A DNA stretch of 21,026 nt from JALXDT01 sp964634755 (GTDB lineage Bacteria; Acidobacteriota; Aminicenantia; JAMOAD01): the NCBI GenBank assembly GCA_964634755.1, contig CAZWJH010000039.1:1-21026 (forward strand), given 5' to 3'. The position numbers and the translations under genes were made by a program. Positions within the stretch are counted from its first letter, which is position 1, and each line of letters opens with the position of its first letter. Below the pieces are notes generated by a model. The model was not told where the DNA came from. It did not search any database and saw only the letters and a program-made list of their open reading frames with translations. Positions 5,349 through 13,352 of this stretch are shown here, piece after piece.

Positions 5349-6734
5349 GTGAAAAAAATGGTCATCCTCGCTTTATCATTTTTCCTGGTTTTAATACCCT
5401 TCTTAATTTCACAAACACTTAATAAGAAAAGCCTTAAAATCTCAAAAGCCTTTGTACAAGAGGCACTTACATCAGAGTGGGGATACAATTTTCTTAAAGA
5501 GCTTTCCGCTTTGGGACCAAGGTTAAGTGGTTCTGAAAATTCATTAAAAGCTCTTTTCTGGGTAAAATCAGAAATAGAAAAAATGGGATTTTCCAAAGTC
5601 TGGCTTCAGCCAACATTAGTAGATCACTGGAAAAGAGGAGACATTGAAAAAGCTGAAGTGATATTGCCTGATGGTAAAACCAAAACACTTCATATCTGTG
5701 CTCTTGGAACAAGTGTTGGCACGAATAAAAAATGGCTTTCCGGTGAAATCATTGAAGTCAAAAATTTTACGAAATTAAAAAAGCTTAATGATGAAGTCAA
5801 AGGGAAAATAGTTTTTTTCAACAGACCTATGGAAAAAGAGCTTGTTGACACTTTTAGAGCTTATGGAAGAGCTGTTAATCAGAGAACAGCAGGAGCTTCT
5901 GAAGCTGCAAAATACGGAGCTATTGCTGTTATAGTAAGATCGGTTACAACAAAGTATGATAATAATCCTCATACAGGTCTCGTTTCTTACAAAAAAGGGA
6001 TAAAAAAAATTCCTGCTGTTGCGATAGGCTTAAAAGATGCTGATTTTTTGAGCAAAACTTTAAAAAAATTTCCGAAACTTAAAGTCAGATTAAAGTTGAA
6101 TTGCAAAAACCTTCCTCTTGCAAAATCGTATAATTTAATAGCGGAAATAAAGGGAAGAGAAAAACCGGAGGAAGTTATTGTTTTAGGAGGACATTTTGAT
6201 AGCTGGGATTTGGGAGATGGGGCTGTTGATGATGGCTCAGGGTGTGTTCAATCGCTGGAAGTACTCCATCTTTTCAAAAAACTAAATATAAGGCCAAAAA
6301 GAACCATAAGAGTGATTTTTTATATGAATGAAGAATTCGGTTCAAAAAACAGTGGTGCATATACCTACGGGAAGTATGCGAAAAAATCAAAAGAAATTCA
6401 TATAGCAGCTATTGAAAGTGACAGAGGGGGAGCTGTCCCCCGTGGCTTTACACTAAATACAAAAGACGAATTGATAAAACAAAAAGTAATAAGCTGGCTT
6501 CCCTATTTAAAAATTTCCTTAATTGACTGGATAAAGCCGGGAGGAAGCGGAGCTGATGTCTCTAAAATTAAGGGAACAAAAGCTCAATTTGGTTATGTTC
6601 CTGATGTCCAGAGATACTTTGATTATCATCATTCAGCCAATGATAGATTCTCAGCCATTCATCCCCGTGAATTTGAGCTTGGCTCCGCTGCTATGGCTAT
6701 ATTAACTTACTTAATAAGCGAGAATGGTCTTTAA
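5349..6734 (+). CDS. Exported M28 metallopeptidase, carboxypeptidase Q (PGCP)-like
   Basis: A 461-residue zinc peptidase with a signal peptide (MKKMVILALSFFLVLIPFLIS, cleavage near residue 22). It is predicted to act outside the cytoplasm as an amino- or carboxypeptidase on short peptides. The M28 core keeps the two-zinc ligands: H282 and D294 in GGHFDSWDLGDGAVDDGSG, the Glu pair E328/E329 (MNEEFGSKNSGAY; base plus ligand), D358 (IESDRGG) and His at 427/428 (YFDYHHSANDRF). Residues about 120-250 form the PA-like insertion seen in this subgroup (KGKIVFFNRP, GASEAAKYGAIAVIVRS, IPAVAIG). The HxDSWD and GAxDDGxG wording and the length match the human plasma glutamate carboxypeptidase (CPQ) group. 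The start is GTG at 5349, correctly spaced from GGAGG; the ATG three codons later is less well placed. Its 3' end meets the convergent lipoprotein gene 1 bp away. Confidence 0.9.
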   Translation: MKKMVILALSFFLVLIPFLISQTLNKKSLKISKAFVQEALTSEWGYNFLKELSALGPRLSGSENSLKALFWVKSEIEKMGFSKVWLQPTLVDHWKRGDIEKAEVILPDGKTKTLHICALGTSVGTNKKWLSGEIIEVKNFTKLKKLNDEVKGKIVFFNRPMEKELVDTFRAYGRAVNQRTAGASEAAKYGAIAVIVRSVTTKYDNNPHTGLVSYKKGIKKIPAVAIGLKDADFLSKTLKKFPKLKVRLKLNCKNLPLAKSYNLIAEIKGREKPEEVIVLGGHFDSWDLGDGAVDDGSGCVQSLEVLHLFKKLNIRPKRTIRVIFYMNEEFGSKNSGAYTYGKYAKKSKEIHIAAIESDRGGAVPRGFTLNTKDELIKQKVISWLPYLKISLIDWIKPGGSGADVSKIKGTKAQFGYVPDVQRYFDYHHSANDRFSAIHPREFELGSAAMAILTYLISENGL

Positions 6735-6735
6735 T

Positions 6736-7428
6736 TTATTTTAACTTATCCAATTTTATATTTTCAAGAAATTTTTTAAGAGTTTTCATATCCACATTTT
6801 CATTGGATTCAATATCAATAATGTACCTTGATTTTACTAAAAAGGTTATTTCCCCTTTTTTAGAATTTTTATAATACTTTTCAACTCCTCTTTCGCCTTT
6901 GTATTCAAATGGTTTTTCATAGCCATTGCTATCCTCATGCTCTATCATCATACTTAAAGCCATTTTTATGGGAGCAATCAAAGAAGACATGCTACCTGTA
7001 TCCTTAATATTTACATAAACTCTTTTATCCCCATTCATGTAAGTTGCTTTAACTTCGGAAGTTTCAATAGCTCCCATCTTATCCTTCGAATAATAAGGTT
7101 TTTCCGCAAGTTTCCACCCTGAAACTTCCGGTAATATTTTAAGGTAATCCTCTTCATTTAAAACAACAATTTTCCCTCCGTGCTGCTTTTCAGAGGCTTT
7201 TTTTACATTTTCAGCAAACTTTTGCATTGCTACAAAGGGATTTTCTTTCGATTCTTTTTTCTCCTCTTTTTCTCCTTTCTCTTCATGCTCTCCCTTTTCC
7301 ACATGTTTGGATTCCATCTTTTCCTCTTTTTTTACACTTTCTTTTTCACCGCTACTTTCCTTGCTTCCGCAGGAATAAAAGAAAAAAGCAACAAAAACAA
7401 TCATTAAAATAGCAAATATTTTTTTCAT
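6736..7428 (-). CDS. Lipoprotein with charged linker, function unknown
   Basis: A 230-residue protein from the ATG at 7428, chosen because AGGAGGAGG lies directly before it. A longer frame from 7500 would put 24 residues ahead of the signal peptide and cross the promoter. MKKIFAILMIVFVAFFFYSC is a lipoprotein signal with the lipidated cysteine at 20. Residues 21-65 are a low-complexity Glu/Lys/Ser/His linker. The folded domain (about 75-230) has LPEVSGWKLAEKPYYS, a strand pair ATYMNGDKRVYVNIKDTG, and a helix SSLIAPIKMALSMM. It then has GYEKPFEYKGERGVEKYYKNSKKGEITFLVKSRYIIDIESN and ends LKKFLENIKLDKLK. This resembles uncharacterised lipoproteins I recall from several phyla; no function is known to me. 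It has its own strong promoter, back to back with ltaE. Confidence 0.8.
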   Translation of the reverse strand: MKKIFAILMIVFVAFFFYSCGSKESSGEKESVKKEEKMESKHVEKGEHEEKGEKEEKKESKENPFVAMQKFAENVKKASEKQHGGKIVVLNEEDYLKILPEVSGWKLAEKPYYSKDKMGAIETSEVKATYMNGDKRVYVNIKDTGSMSSLIAPIKMALSMMIEHEDSNGYEKPFEYKGERGVEKYYKNSKKGEITFLVKSRYIIDIESNENVDMKTLKKFLENIKLDKLK

Positions 7429-7455
7429 TTGCCTCCTCCTTATTTTCAGTAAAAA

Positions 7456-7484
7456 ATTATAATTTAAATGTTTCATCCCGTCAA
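7456..7484 (-). promoter_or_regulatory. Promoter of the lipoprotein gene
   Basis: On the minus strand, TTGACG (7484-7479) and a perfect TATAAT (7461-7456) are separated by 17 bp. The -35 box is one base from consensus. This is one of the two best promoter matches in the window. Confidence 0.75.
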
Positions 7485-7492
7485 CATACAAT

Positions 7493-7521
7493 TTGAACAT
7501 TTTTATATTATATCTTATAAT
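7493..7521 (+). promoter_or_regulatory. Promoter of ltaE
   Basis: TTGAAC at 7493-7498 and a perfect TATAAT at 7516-7521 with a 17-bp spacer. The predicted start near 7528 leaves a 22-nt leader with GGAGGAGG. Only 8 bp separate its -35 box from that of the divergent lipoprotein promoter. Confidence 0.75.
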
Positions 7522-7549
7522 TTTAAATCAATTTTCAAAGGAGGAGGAT

Positions 7550-8590
7550 ATGTCATACAAGGGATATTCGGATTTCAGGAGTGATACTGTTACAAGACCT
7601 ACGGAAGAGATGAGAAAGGCAATGTATGAAGCTGAAGTTGGAGATGATGTGTTAGGAGATGATCCGACTGTAAAGGAGCTTGAAGAGCTTGCTGCTGAGA
7701 CATTGGGTAAAGAGGCAGCCCTTTTCGTACCATCGGGTACAATGGGAAACACAATAGCAGTAAAATTGGCAGCAGGAGAAGGAAAAGAGATTATATTGGA
7801 AGAGCATTCGCACATTTACAATTATGAAGCCGGCAATGTCTCAAGAATAGCAGGCTCTCTTCCGAGACCACTTCCTTCTGGCCACGGAATAATACCGATT
7901 GAAAAAATAGAAGAAAATATTCACAAAAGCCTTAGAGATCACATTCCTGAAACAAAGGCAATAGCGCTTGAAAATACACATAATTATTGGGGAGGTGTTC
8001 CAATCCCAACCGATTATATAGAAAAAGTCTCTGATATAGCAAAAAAACACAATTTGCACTTTCACCTTGACGGAGCAAGGGTTTTTAATGCTGCAACAGC
8101 ACTCGGAGTTGATGTAAAGGAAATAACAAAGCATTTTGATTCCGCAATGTTCTGTCTTTCCAAAGGACTTGCAGCACCTGTAGGCTCAGTATTGGTCGGA
8201 ACCAAAGATTTTATAAAAGAGGCAAGGATAATAAGAAAGTATCTCGGGGGAGGAATGAGACAGGCAGGGATTATCGCTGCTGCTGGAATTGTTTCAATTA
8301 AGATTATGACAAAAAGACTTGAAGAAGATCACAAAAGAGCAAAAAGACTTGCGGAGGGCATTTCGGATATAGATGATATTTGGGTTGATCTTAAAAGGGT
8401 TAAGACAAACTTTGTTATGATACATCTTAAAACAATAAGCTCTTTTGAGTTTTTGGAAAAACTTAAGGAGAAAAAGGTTTTAGCCCTACCATTTAATGAT
8501 AAATTGGTAAGATTTGTAACTCACAATGATATTGATGATAATGATGTCAGCAGAGCAATTGATGCAATTCATTCTGTTTTTAAAAAGTGA
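7550..8590 (+). CDS. ltaE: Low-specificity L-threonine aldolase
   Basis: A 346-residue PLP-dependent enzyme that cleaves L-threonine or L-allo-threonine to glycine and acetaldehyde. The N-terminus DFRSDTVTRPTEEMRKAM and GDDVLGDDPTVKELEE (31-46) is the family opening. LFVPSGTMGNTIAVK (58-72) forms part of the cofactor site, HLDGARVFNAA (172-182) holds the aspartate facing the pyridine nitrogen, and FCLSKGLAAPVGSVLVG carries the Schiff-base lysine, K205. The substrate region RKYLGGGMRQAG is also intact. Length equals the family norm (about 340). The start is the ATG at 7550 with GGAGGAGG immediately before; a longer frame from 7493 would begin inside the -35 box. It stands between two exported peptidase genes, which fits amino-acid catabolism feeding glycine and acetaldehyde. 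Confidence 0.95.
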   Translation: MSYKGYSDFRSDTVTRPTEEMRKAMYEAEVGDDVLGDDPTVKELEELAAETLGKEAALFVPSGTMGNTIAVKLAAGEGKEIILEEHSHIYNYEAGNVSRIAGSLPRPLPSGHGIIPIEKIEENIHKSLRDHIPETKAIALENTHNYWGGVPIPTDYIEKVSDIAKKHNLHFHLDGARVFNAATALGVDVKEITKHFDSAMFCLSKGLAAPVGSVLVGTKDFIKEARIIRKYLGGGMRQAGIIAAAGIVSIKIMTKRLEEDHKRAKRLAEGISDIDDIWVDLKRVKTNFVMIHLKTISSFEFLEKLKEKKVLALPFNDKLVRFVTHNDIDDNDVSRAIDAIHSVFKK

Positions 8591-8604
8591 TGTTAACTCT
8601 AACA

Positions 8605-8633
8605 TTAAAAAAAATAAATCGTATATTTATAAT
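8605..8633 (+). promoter_or_regulatory. Candidate promoter for the S9 peptidase gene
   Basis: TTAAAA at 8605-8610 and a perfect TATAAT at 8628-8633 with a 17-bp spacer. The -35 box is weak (4 of 6) in an A-rich run. The predicted start is near 8640, just ahead of CGGAGG. Confidence 0.45.
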
Positions 8634-8656
8634 AAAATAATTTTCGGAGGAATTTT

Positions 8657-11179
8657 ATGAAAAAGAGAAATTTTCTGATTTTCACATTAATTATCTTTTT
8701 TCTCTCAACACTTATAATTGCTCAAAAAATTGATTTGAAAAATCTCGGCATTGAGGATTTTTACAAGGTGAGATCACCACTTGGCAAAAGAGCAAGGCTG
8801 ATAAAATTTTCGGAAAAAGGAAGATATCTTTCCTTTTTATGGAATCCTTATGATGAATTCGGTTATGATTTATACATATATGATTTAAAAACAAAAAAGC
8901 TAAAAAGAGCAACTTCTCTTGAAATTATGAAAAAATTTGAAACTCCGGAGGATTATAAAAAGTTCATAGAAAAAGCAAAACAAAAGAGAAGAGAAGAGCA
9001 AATTCTTCAGGAAAAGTACTATCTTCAAAAAGCCTTTTTGGAAGGAAAGAAAGTTGATCTTTCAAAATTTGAGAAAAAGGAGATTGAGGAACTAAAAAAA
9101 GAGCTTGAAAAAAAGGAAAAGGAATCTGAAAAAAGTGGAAATAAAAAGGATAAGGAAAAGATTAAAAAACAGAAAAAAGAGCTTGAGCTCTGGGAACTGA
9201 GGGATAAACTCAAGGAAAAGAAGAAAAAAGAGAAAGTTAAAAGATCTGACCTTTATCCCGGAGTTTCCAATTATGTATGGTCAAAAAAAGCGGAGGAGCT
9301 TATTTTTGAATACAGAGGAGATCTTTACAGGTATTTCCCAAAATCAAACACAATAAAAAGACTTACGATGACAGATGAAAAAGAGCATCTTATAAGATAC
9401 ACATCAGATGGTAAAGGCTACTTTTATAGGAAAGGTAATGGTGTTTATAAAGTTATGTTTGGCTCATCATATATTTTACAGATAAACCACAAACTTGAAA
9501 AAGGGAAGGATGATGAAAAAGGTTTCAAAATAGAAAACACTTACATATCTCCCAACGACAGATGGATGATAATTGTTGCATCAAGACAAAAGGGTAAACC
9601 TGCATACAGGGATGTTGAAATAATGAGTTATAAGGACAGATTTGCAAAATCTTTCAGAGTAAAAAGACAGACCACTGAGATGAAAAGAAATGAGCCTGAA
9701 TACAGATTTTATCTGAGAAGAATAAACAAAACAAATTATGGAAAGCAGCCTGAGCCTATTTTTAAAATTGCCGGTGGAGACATCTGGTATGAATTTAGTG
9801 AAATAAGATGGAGTAAAGACGGAGAATATTTTGCTTTTATGACATGGGAAAGGGAAAAAGGAGATCTTAAAATATGGCTCGGAAATATTAGAAACAAAAA
9901 GCCCGTTGAATTTTTCAAGATGAAAGAATCAATAGGATACAAATCCAATTATTATAACAACATCAGATTCACCCCTGACAGCAAACACCTTGTAGCTATT
10001 TTATTCAATAAAGAGGGATTCAGACAACCATTTATTTTTGATTTGAAAACAAAACAAAAAAGAGAGCTTATAAAAGGGAAATTCGAAAGCTTTCCTGTGA
10101 TAGATTTTTCAAAAGACGGAAAACATCTTTACATAATTTCGGACAAACAGAACCCTGCAATGTACAGTGTTTACAGAGTAAATATAAAAACCGGACAGAT
10201 GAAAAACATAGGGCTTTTAAACGGAGCTCACAGAGAAACAGCCGTAAGAAAAGATGGAAAATGGTTAGCATCGGTCTACGGCAATTGGAACAATCCTCCA
10301 GAACTTTATCTTATAAACACTAAAAACAGAAATAAAAAAGTCTTAACAAAGAGTCATAGTCCTGAGCTTGCAAAAATAAATATACTTAAACCTGAACTTT
10401 TCACATATAAAAATAGGTACGGCGATACTATTCACGGAATGATTTTCAAACCAATAGGCTGGAAACCCACTGACAAAAGACCGGCTATTATCTATCTTTA
10501 CGGAGGACCCTTGGGTAGAAGACATACAATTGAGGTTGATAATTTCAGCAGATTATCATACTTTTTTCAAATGTTTATGGCTTTGAAATACGGCTATGTG
10601 GCAATAGATATTGATCCGAGAGGTCAATCAGGATACGGGAAAAAATTCAATGAGGCAAACTGGCAACATCCGGGAAAACCTCAGACCGAGGATCTTGAAG
10701 ATCTTGTAAAACACATAAAAACAGGTTTCGGAGTTGATATAAACAAGCTCGGGCTTCACGGTTGGAGCTTCGGAGGATTTCAAACTCTTTACACTATGCT
10801 CACAAGCCCCGATACATTTGCCTGCGGAATATCAGCGGCACCACCAACCCAGTGGGAAAACTACAACTCTTGGTACACAGGAGCTACAATAGGAAAATCC
10901 GTAAGAGGAAAGCTCACTATGAGAAAATACTCTCTTATCCCGCTTGCCAAAAACCTAAAACATCCGATTTTAATGGTACACGGAATGGTTGATCCCAATG
11001 TTCTCTATCAGGACACTGTAAATATGTACAGAGCTTTTCTTGAAGCTGGTAAAGAAAGCCTTGTTGATTTGTTTTTGGATCCCGAAGGTAAACATGGTCT
11101 CGGAGGAGCTGTAAAAGATAAAGCCACTTTTAAAAAATTCTCAACATGGTTTGCAAAACACCTTGGCAAACTTAAATAA
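8657..11179 (+). CDS. Secreted S9 family (prolyl oligopeptidase/DPP-type) serine peptidase with coiled-coil insertion
   Basis: An 840-residue exported serine peptidase. A signal peptide (MKKRNFLIFTLIIFFLSTLIIAQ) is followed by a seven-bladed beta-propeller-like region (about 40-600) with repeated 'FSKDGKHLYIISD'-type strands, and the alpha/beta-hydrolase domain (about 605-840). The catalytic triad is visible: S704 in GWSFGG, D779 in HGMVDPNV and H813 in EGKHGL. The oxyanion region is IYLYGGP, and DPRGQSGYGKKF matches S9 dipeptidyl/acyl-aminoacyl peptidases. Residues about 92-197 are an unusual Lys/Glu-rich insertion that should form a long charged helix or coiled coil between the first propeller strands. 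The family cleaves short peptides, often after proline; exact specificity is not deducible. The ATG follows GGAGG. The SDR gene follows 23 bp downstream, probably in one transcript. Confidence 0.92.
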   Translation: MKKRNFLIFTLIIFFLSTLIIAQKIDLKNLGIEDFYKVRSPLGKRARLIKFSEKGRYLSFLWNPYDEFGYDLYIYDLKTKKLKRATSLEIMKKFETPEDYKKFIEKAKQKRREEQILQEKYYLQKAFLEGKKVDLSKFEKKEIEELKKELEKKEKESEKSGNKKDKEKIKKQKKELELWELRDKLKEKKKKEKVKRSDLYPGVSNYVWSKKAEELIFEYRGDLYRYFPKSNTIKRLTMTDEKEHLIRYTSDGKGYFYRKGNGVYKVMFGSSYILQINHKLEKGKDDEKGFKIENTYISPNDRWMIIVASRQKGKPAYRDVEIMSYKDRFAKSFRVKRQTTEMKRNEPEYRFYLRRINKTNYGKQPEPIFKIAGGDIWYEFSEIRWSKDGEYFAFMTWEREKGDLKIWLGNIRNKKPVEFFKMKESIGYKSNYYNNIRFTPDSKHLVAILFNKEGFRQPFIFDLKTKQKRELIKGKFESFPVIDFSKDGKHLYIISDKQNPAMYSVYRVNIKTGQMKNIGLLNGAHRETAVRKDGKWLASVYGNWNNPPELYLINTKNRNKKVLTKSHSPELAKINILKPELFTYKNRYGDTIHGMIFKPIGWKPTDKRPAIIYLYGGPLGRRHTIEVDNFSRLSYFFQMFMALKYGYVAIDIDPRGQSGYGKKFNEANWQHPGKPQTEDLEDLVKHIKTGFGVDINKLGLHGWSFGGFQTLYTMLTSPDTFACGISAAPPTQWENYNSWYTGATIGKSVRGKLTMRKYSLIPLAKNLKHPILMVHGMVDPNVLYQDTVNMYRAFLEAGKESLVDLFLDPEGKHGLGGAVKDKATFKKFSTWFAKHLGKLK

Positions 11180-11202
11180 AATTGCTTTAAAAGAGGTGGC
11201 AA

Positions 11203-12039
11203 ATGAGTGATTGGGAGATAAGTGAAAAGACAGTTCTTATTACAGGCTCAACTGATGGAATAGGCAAACAAACTGCGGTTGAACTTTCAAAATTAGGAGC
11301 TAAAGTTATTATTCACGGAAAATCTCAGGAAAAAATAGAGAAAACAGTTAAAGAGCTTTCAAAATACGGAAATGTAAGAGCATACAGAGTGGATTTTTCA
11401 TCATTGAAGGAAATAAAAGAGATAGCAGTTAAAATTTTGGAAAATGAAGAAAAATTGGATGTTCTTATAAATAATGCCGGTATTTTCTCCAATCAAAAGA
11501 TTTTTTCTGAAGACGGATACGAGCTTACTTTTGCGGTTAATCATCTGGCTCCCTTTTACCTTACTCTATTACTCATACCTCTTTTGAAAAAATCAGCGCC
11601 TTCAAGGATTGTTAATGTAAGCTCAATGGCACATTCAGCTTCCATTGATTTTAAAAACCTTCAGGGCGAAAGAGGATACAATGGTTATGAAGCTTATTCA
11701 CTTTCAAAATTGGCAAATATACTTTTTACATTTGAGCTTGCGGAAAAATTAAAGGATTCAGATATTACCGTAAACTGCCTTCATCCCGGTGTTATAAATA
11801 CAAAATTATTAAGAGAAGGCTGGGGATTCGGAGGAGCCTCGGTTACCGAAGGAGCTAAAACTTCCGTTTATCTTGCATCTTCTCCCGAGGTCTCGGAAAT
11901 AACAGGCAAGTATTTTTCAAACAGAAGAGTGTCAGAACCTGCAAGAATTTTATACGATGGAAGTATAAGAAAAAAACTATGGCATATAAGTGAAAAACTC
12001 ATAAAAGATAGAGGCTTTGAAATTCCAAAAATAAATTAG
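11203..12039 (+). CDS. Short-chain dehydrogenase/reductase, retinol dehydrogenase-like
   Basis: A 278-residue classical SDR. The nucleotide-binding motif TGSTDGIG is at 14-21 and NNAG at 90-93. The catalytic serine lies in VNVSSMAH (140-141), and Y165 and K169 in YSLSK complete the set. HPGVINTKLL after the active site and the overall wording (IVNVSSMAH, YSLSKLANILFTFELA) place it near the retinol dehydrogenase/WW-domain oxidoreductase-like group, which in bacteria has many uncharacterised members. The residue after strand beta-2 is His38 in IIHGKS rather than the more usual Arg; cofactor preference (NADP is common in this group) cannot be settled. The ATG is preceded by AGAGGTGG and lies 23 bp after the S9 peptidase. 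Substrate unknown. Confidence 0.9.
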   Translation: MSDWEISEKTVLITGSTDGIGKQTAVELSKLGAKVIIHGKSQEKIEKTVKELSKYGNVRAYRVDFSSLKEIKEIAVKILENEEKLDVLINNAGIFSNQKIFSEDGYELTFAVNHLAPFYLTLLLIPLLKKSAPSRIVNVSSMAHSASIDFKNLQGERGYNGYEAYSLSKLANILFTFELAEKLKDSDITVNCLHPGVINTKLLREGWGFGGASVTEGAKTSVYLASSPEVSEITGKYFSNRRVSEPARILYDGSIRKKLWHISEKLIKDRGFEIPKIN

Positions 12040-12071
12040 AAGACACCTTTTTTTATTTCCCATTTATAAGG

Positions 12072-12100
12072 TTCAAAAATAATTCGTAAAATGTTATAAT
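12072..12100 (+). promoter_or_regulatory. Promoter of the citDE-citF operon
   Basis: TTCAAA at 12072-12077 and a perfect TATAAT at 12095-12100, spacer 17 bp. The predicted start near 12107 gives a leader of about 28 nt ending in AAAGGAGG. No clear operator or catabolite-control site is visible in the 95-bp gap. Confidence 0.6.
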
Positions 12101-12134
12101 TTTTCCATCAAATTAAGATATTAAAGGAGGTAGA

Positions 12135-13352
12135 ATGAGTGTAAAAACTTCCGAAGCAGGTAACAAAGGAGATAAAATAAGATCAGATTGCTGGGTTTCT
12201 TTAAAGATTGGTGATGGAATCAAAGGAATAAACCTCTCTCTTGAAAGTAAAGTACAGGTTCTTTATGGTGATTCTATAAAAGAGTTAGTTTTTGATATGA
12301 TGAAATTCTTTGGGATTGAAGATATAGAGATAGAGATAGTGGATACAGGCGCTCTACCCTTTGTAATTATGGCAAGGATAGAAGCTGCGGTTAAAAGATT
12401 GGAGCTTGATAAGGGGAAAAAGTATCTTCCTGACTGGAAATACGAGTTTAAAAAAAGTGAAAGGGATAGATTCAGAAGATCAAGACTCTATCTTCCTGGA
12501 GATCAACCGAAATTTTTTCTTAATGCAGCAATACACAAGCCTGACGGTTTAATTCTTGACCTTGAAGATTCTGTTGCACCTTCAGCAAAAGATGCAGCAA
12601 GAATTTTGGTAAGAAATGCTTTAAGAGCCATTGATTTTAAAGGTGCTGAAAGGATGGTGAGAATAAATCAGCTCCCATTAGGATATGAAGATCTTGAAGA
12701 AATTATCCCTCAAAAGGTTGATTTGATTTTGATTCCAAAAGTGGAATCCCCGGAACAAATAAAAGAAATAGATAGAAAAGTTGATGAACTTTTAAAAGAA
12801 TACCCTGATACATTTGATCCGTACTATATGCCTATAATAGAAAGTGCAGCCGGAGTTATAAATGCATATTCTATAGCAAAATCATCAAAAAGAATTGTTG
12901 CACTTGCAATCGGGCTTGAAGATTATACTGCGGATATTGGAACACAAAGAACCAATGAAGGGAGAGAGAGCTTTTTTGCAAGGTCTATGCTTGTAAGTGC
13001 AGCAAAAGCCGCCGGTATTCAAGCGATTGACACAGTATTTTCCGATGTGAATGATATGGAAGGCCTCAGAGAAAGTGTAATTGAGGCAAAATCACTCGGT
13101 TTTGACGGAAAAGGATGTATCCATCCGAGACAAATAAGGGTAATTCATGAAGCCTTTGCTCCAACTGAAAAAGAGATTGAAAAAGCTAAAAAAATAGTTC
13201 TTGCTTTTGAAGAAGCCGAAAGAAAGGGTTTAAGTGTTGTATCATTGGGAAGTAAAATGATTGACCCGCCCGTTGTAAAAAGAGCTTTGAGAACAATAAA
13301 TCTTGCTTTAAAAGAGGGATTAATAAATGAAAATTGGAGGGATGAGCAATGA
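12135..13352 (+). CDS. citDE: Citrate lyase acyl carrier protein-beta subunit fusion (CitD-CitE)
   Basis: A 405-residue protein joining two citrate lyase subunits that are normally separate. Residues about 1-103 correspond to CitD: SLKIGDGIKGINLSLESKVQVLYGDSIKELVFDMMKFFGIEDIEIEIVDTGALPFVIMARIEAAVKR has the CitD pattern of a strand, an 'l.S.v...fG..I...v...l..' helix and 'v.d.GALd..i.aRlEaa'. The likely serine for the phosphoribosyl-dephospho-CoA group is S17 in IRSDCW; this is an alignment-by-eye guess. Residues about 112-400 are CitE (citryl lyase): RRSRLYLPGDQPKF, GLILDLEDSVAPSAKDAAR (D142, E144), R176 in RINQL, PKVESPEQI (E204), GLEDYTADIGT (260-270) and CIHPRQI. It cleaves citryl-ACP to oxaloacetate and acetyl-ACP. 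An ATGA overlap couples it to citF. Confidence 0.88.
   Translation: MSVKTSEAGNKGDKIRSDCWVSLKIGDGIKGINLSLESKVQVLYGDSIKELVFDMMKFFGIEDIEIEIVDTGALPFVIMARIEAAVKRLELDKGKKYLPDWKYEFKKSERDRFRRSRLYLPGDQPKFFLNAAIHKPDGLILDLEDSVAPSAKDAARILVRNALRAIDFKGAERMVRINQLPLGYEDLEEIIPQKVDLILIPKVESPEQIKEIDRKVDELLKEYPDTFDPYYMPIIESAAGVINAYSIAKSSKRIVALAIGLEDYTADIGTQRTNEGRESFFARSMLVSAAKAAGIQAIDTVFSDVNDMEGLRESVIEAKSLGFDGKGCIHPRQIRVIHEAFAPTEKEIEKAKKIVLAFEEAERKGLSVVSLGSKMIDPPVVKRALRTINLALKEGLINENWRDEQ

Noticed and set aside
7180..7412. Two overlapping plus-strand Phe/Leu-rich frames with a membrane-like look
   Set aside because: They are the antisense of the lipoprotein's charged linker and signal peptide, without ribosome binding sites.
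7429..7549. Longer starts for the lipoprotein (7500) and for threonine aldolase (7493)
   Set aside because: Both would place coding sequence over well-matched promoters, and both inner ATGs have GGAGG. The inner starts also give a proper lipoprotein signal and the usual aldolase N-terminus.
9025..9213. Serine/phenylalanine-rich frame antisense to the S9 peptidase
   Set aside because: It is the antisense of the Lys/Glu-rich insertion; A-rich coding on one strand leaves an open T-rich frame on the other.
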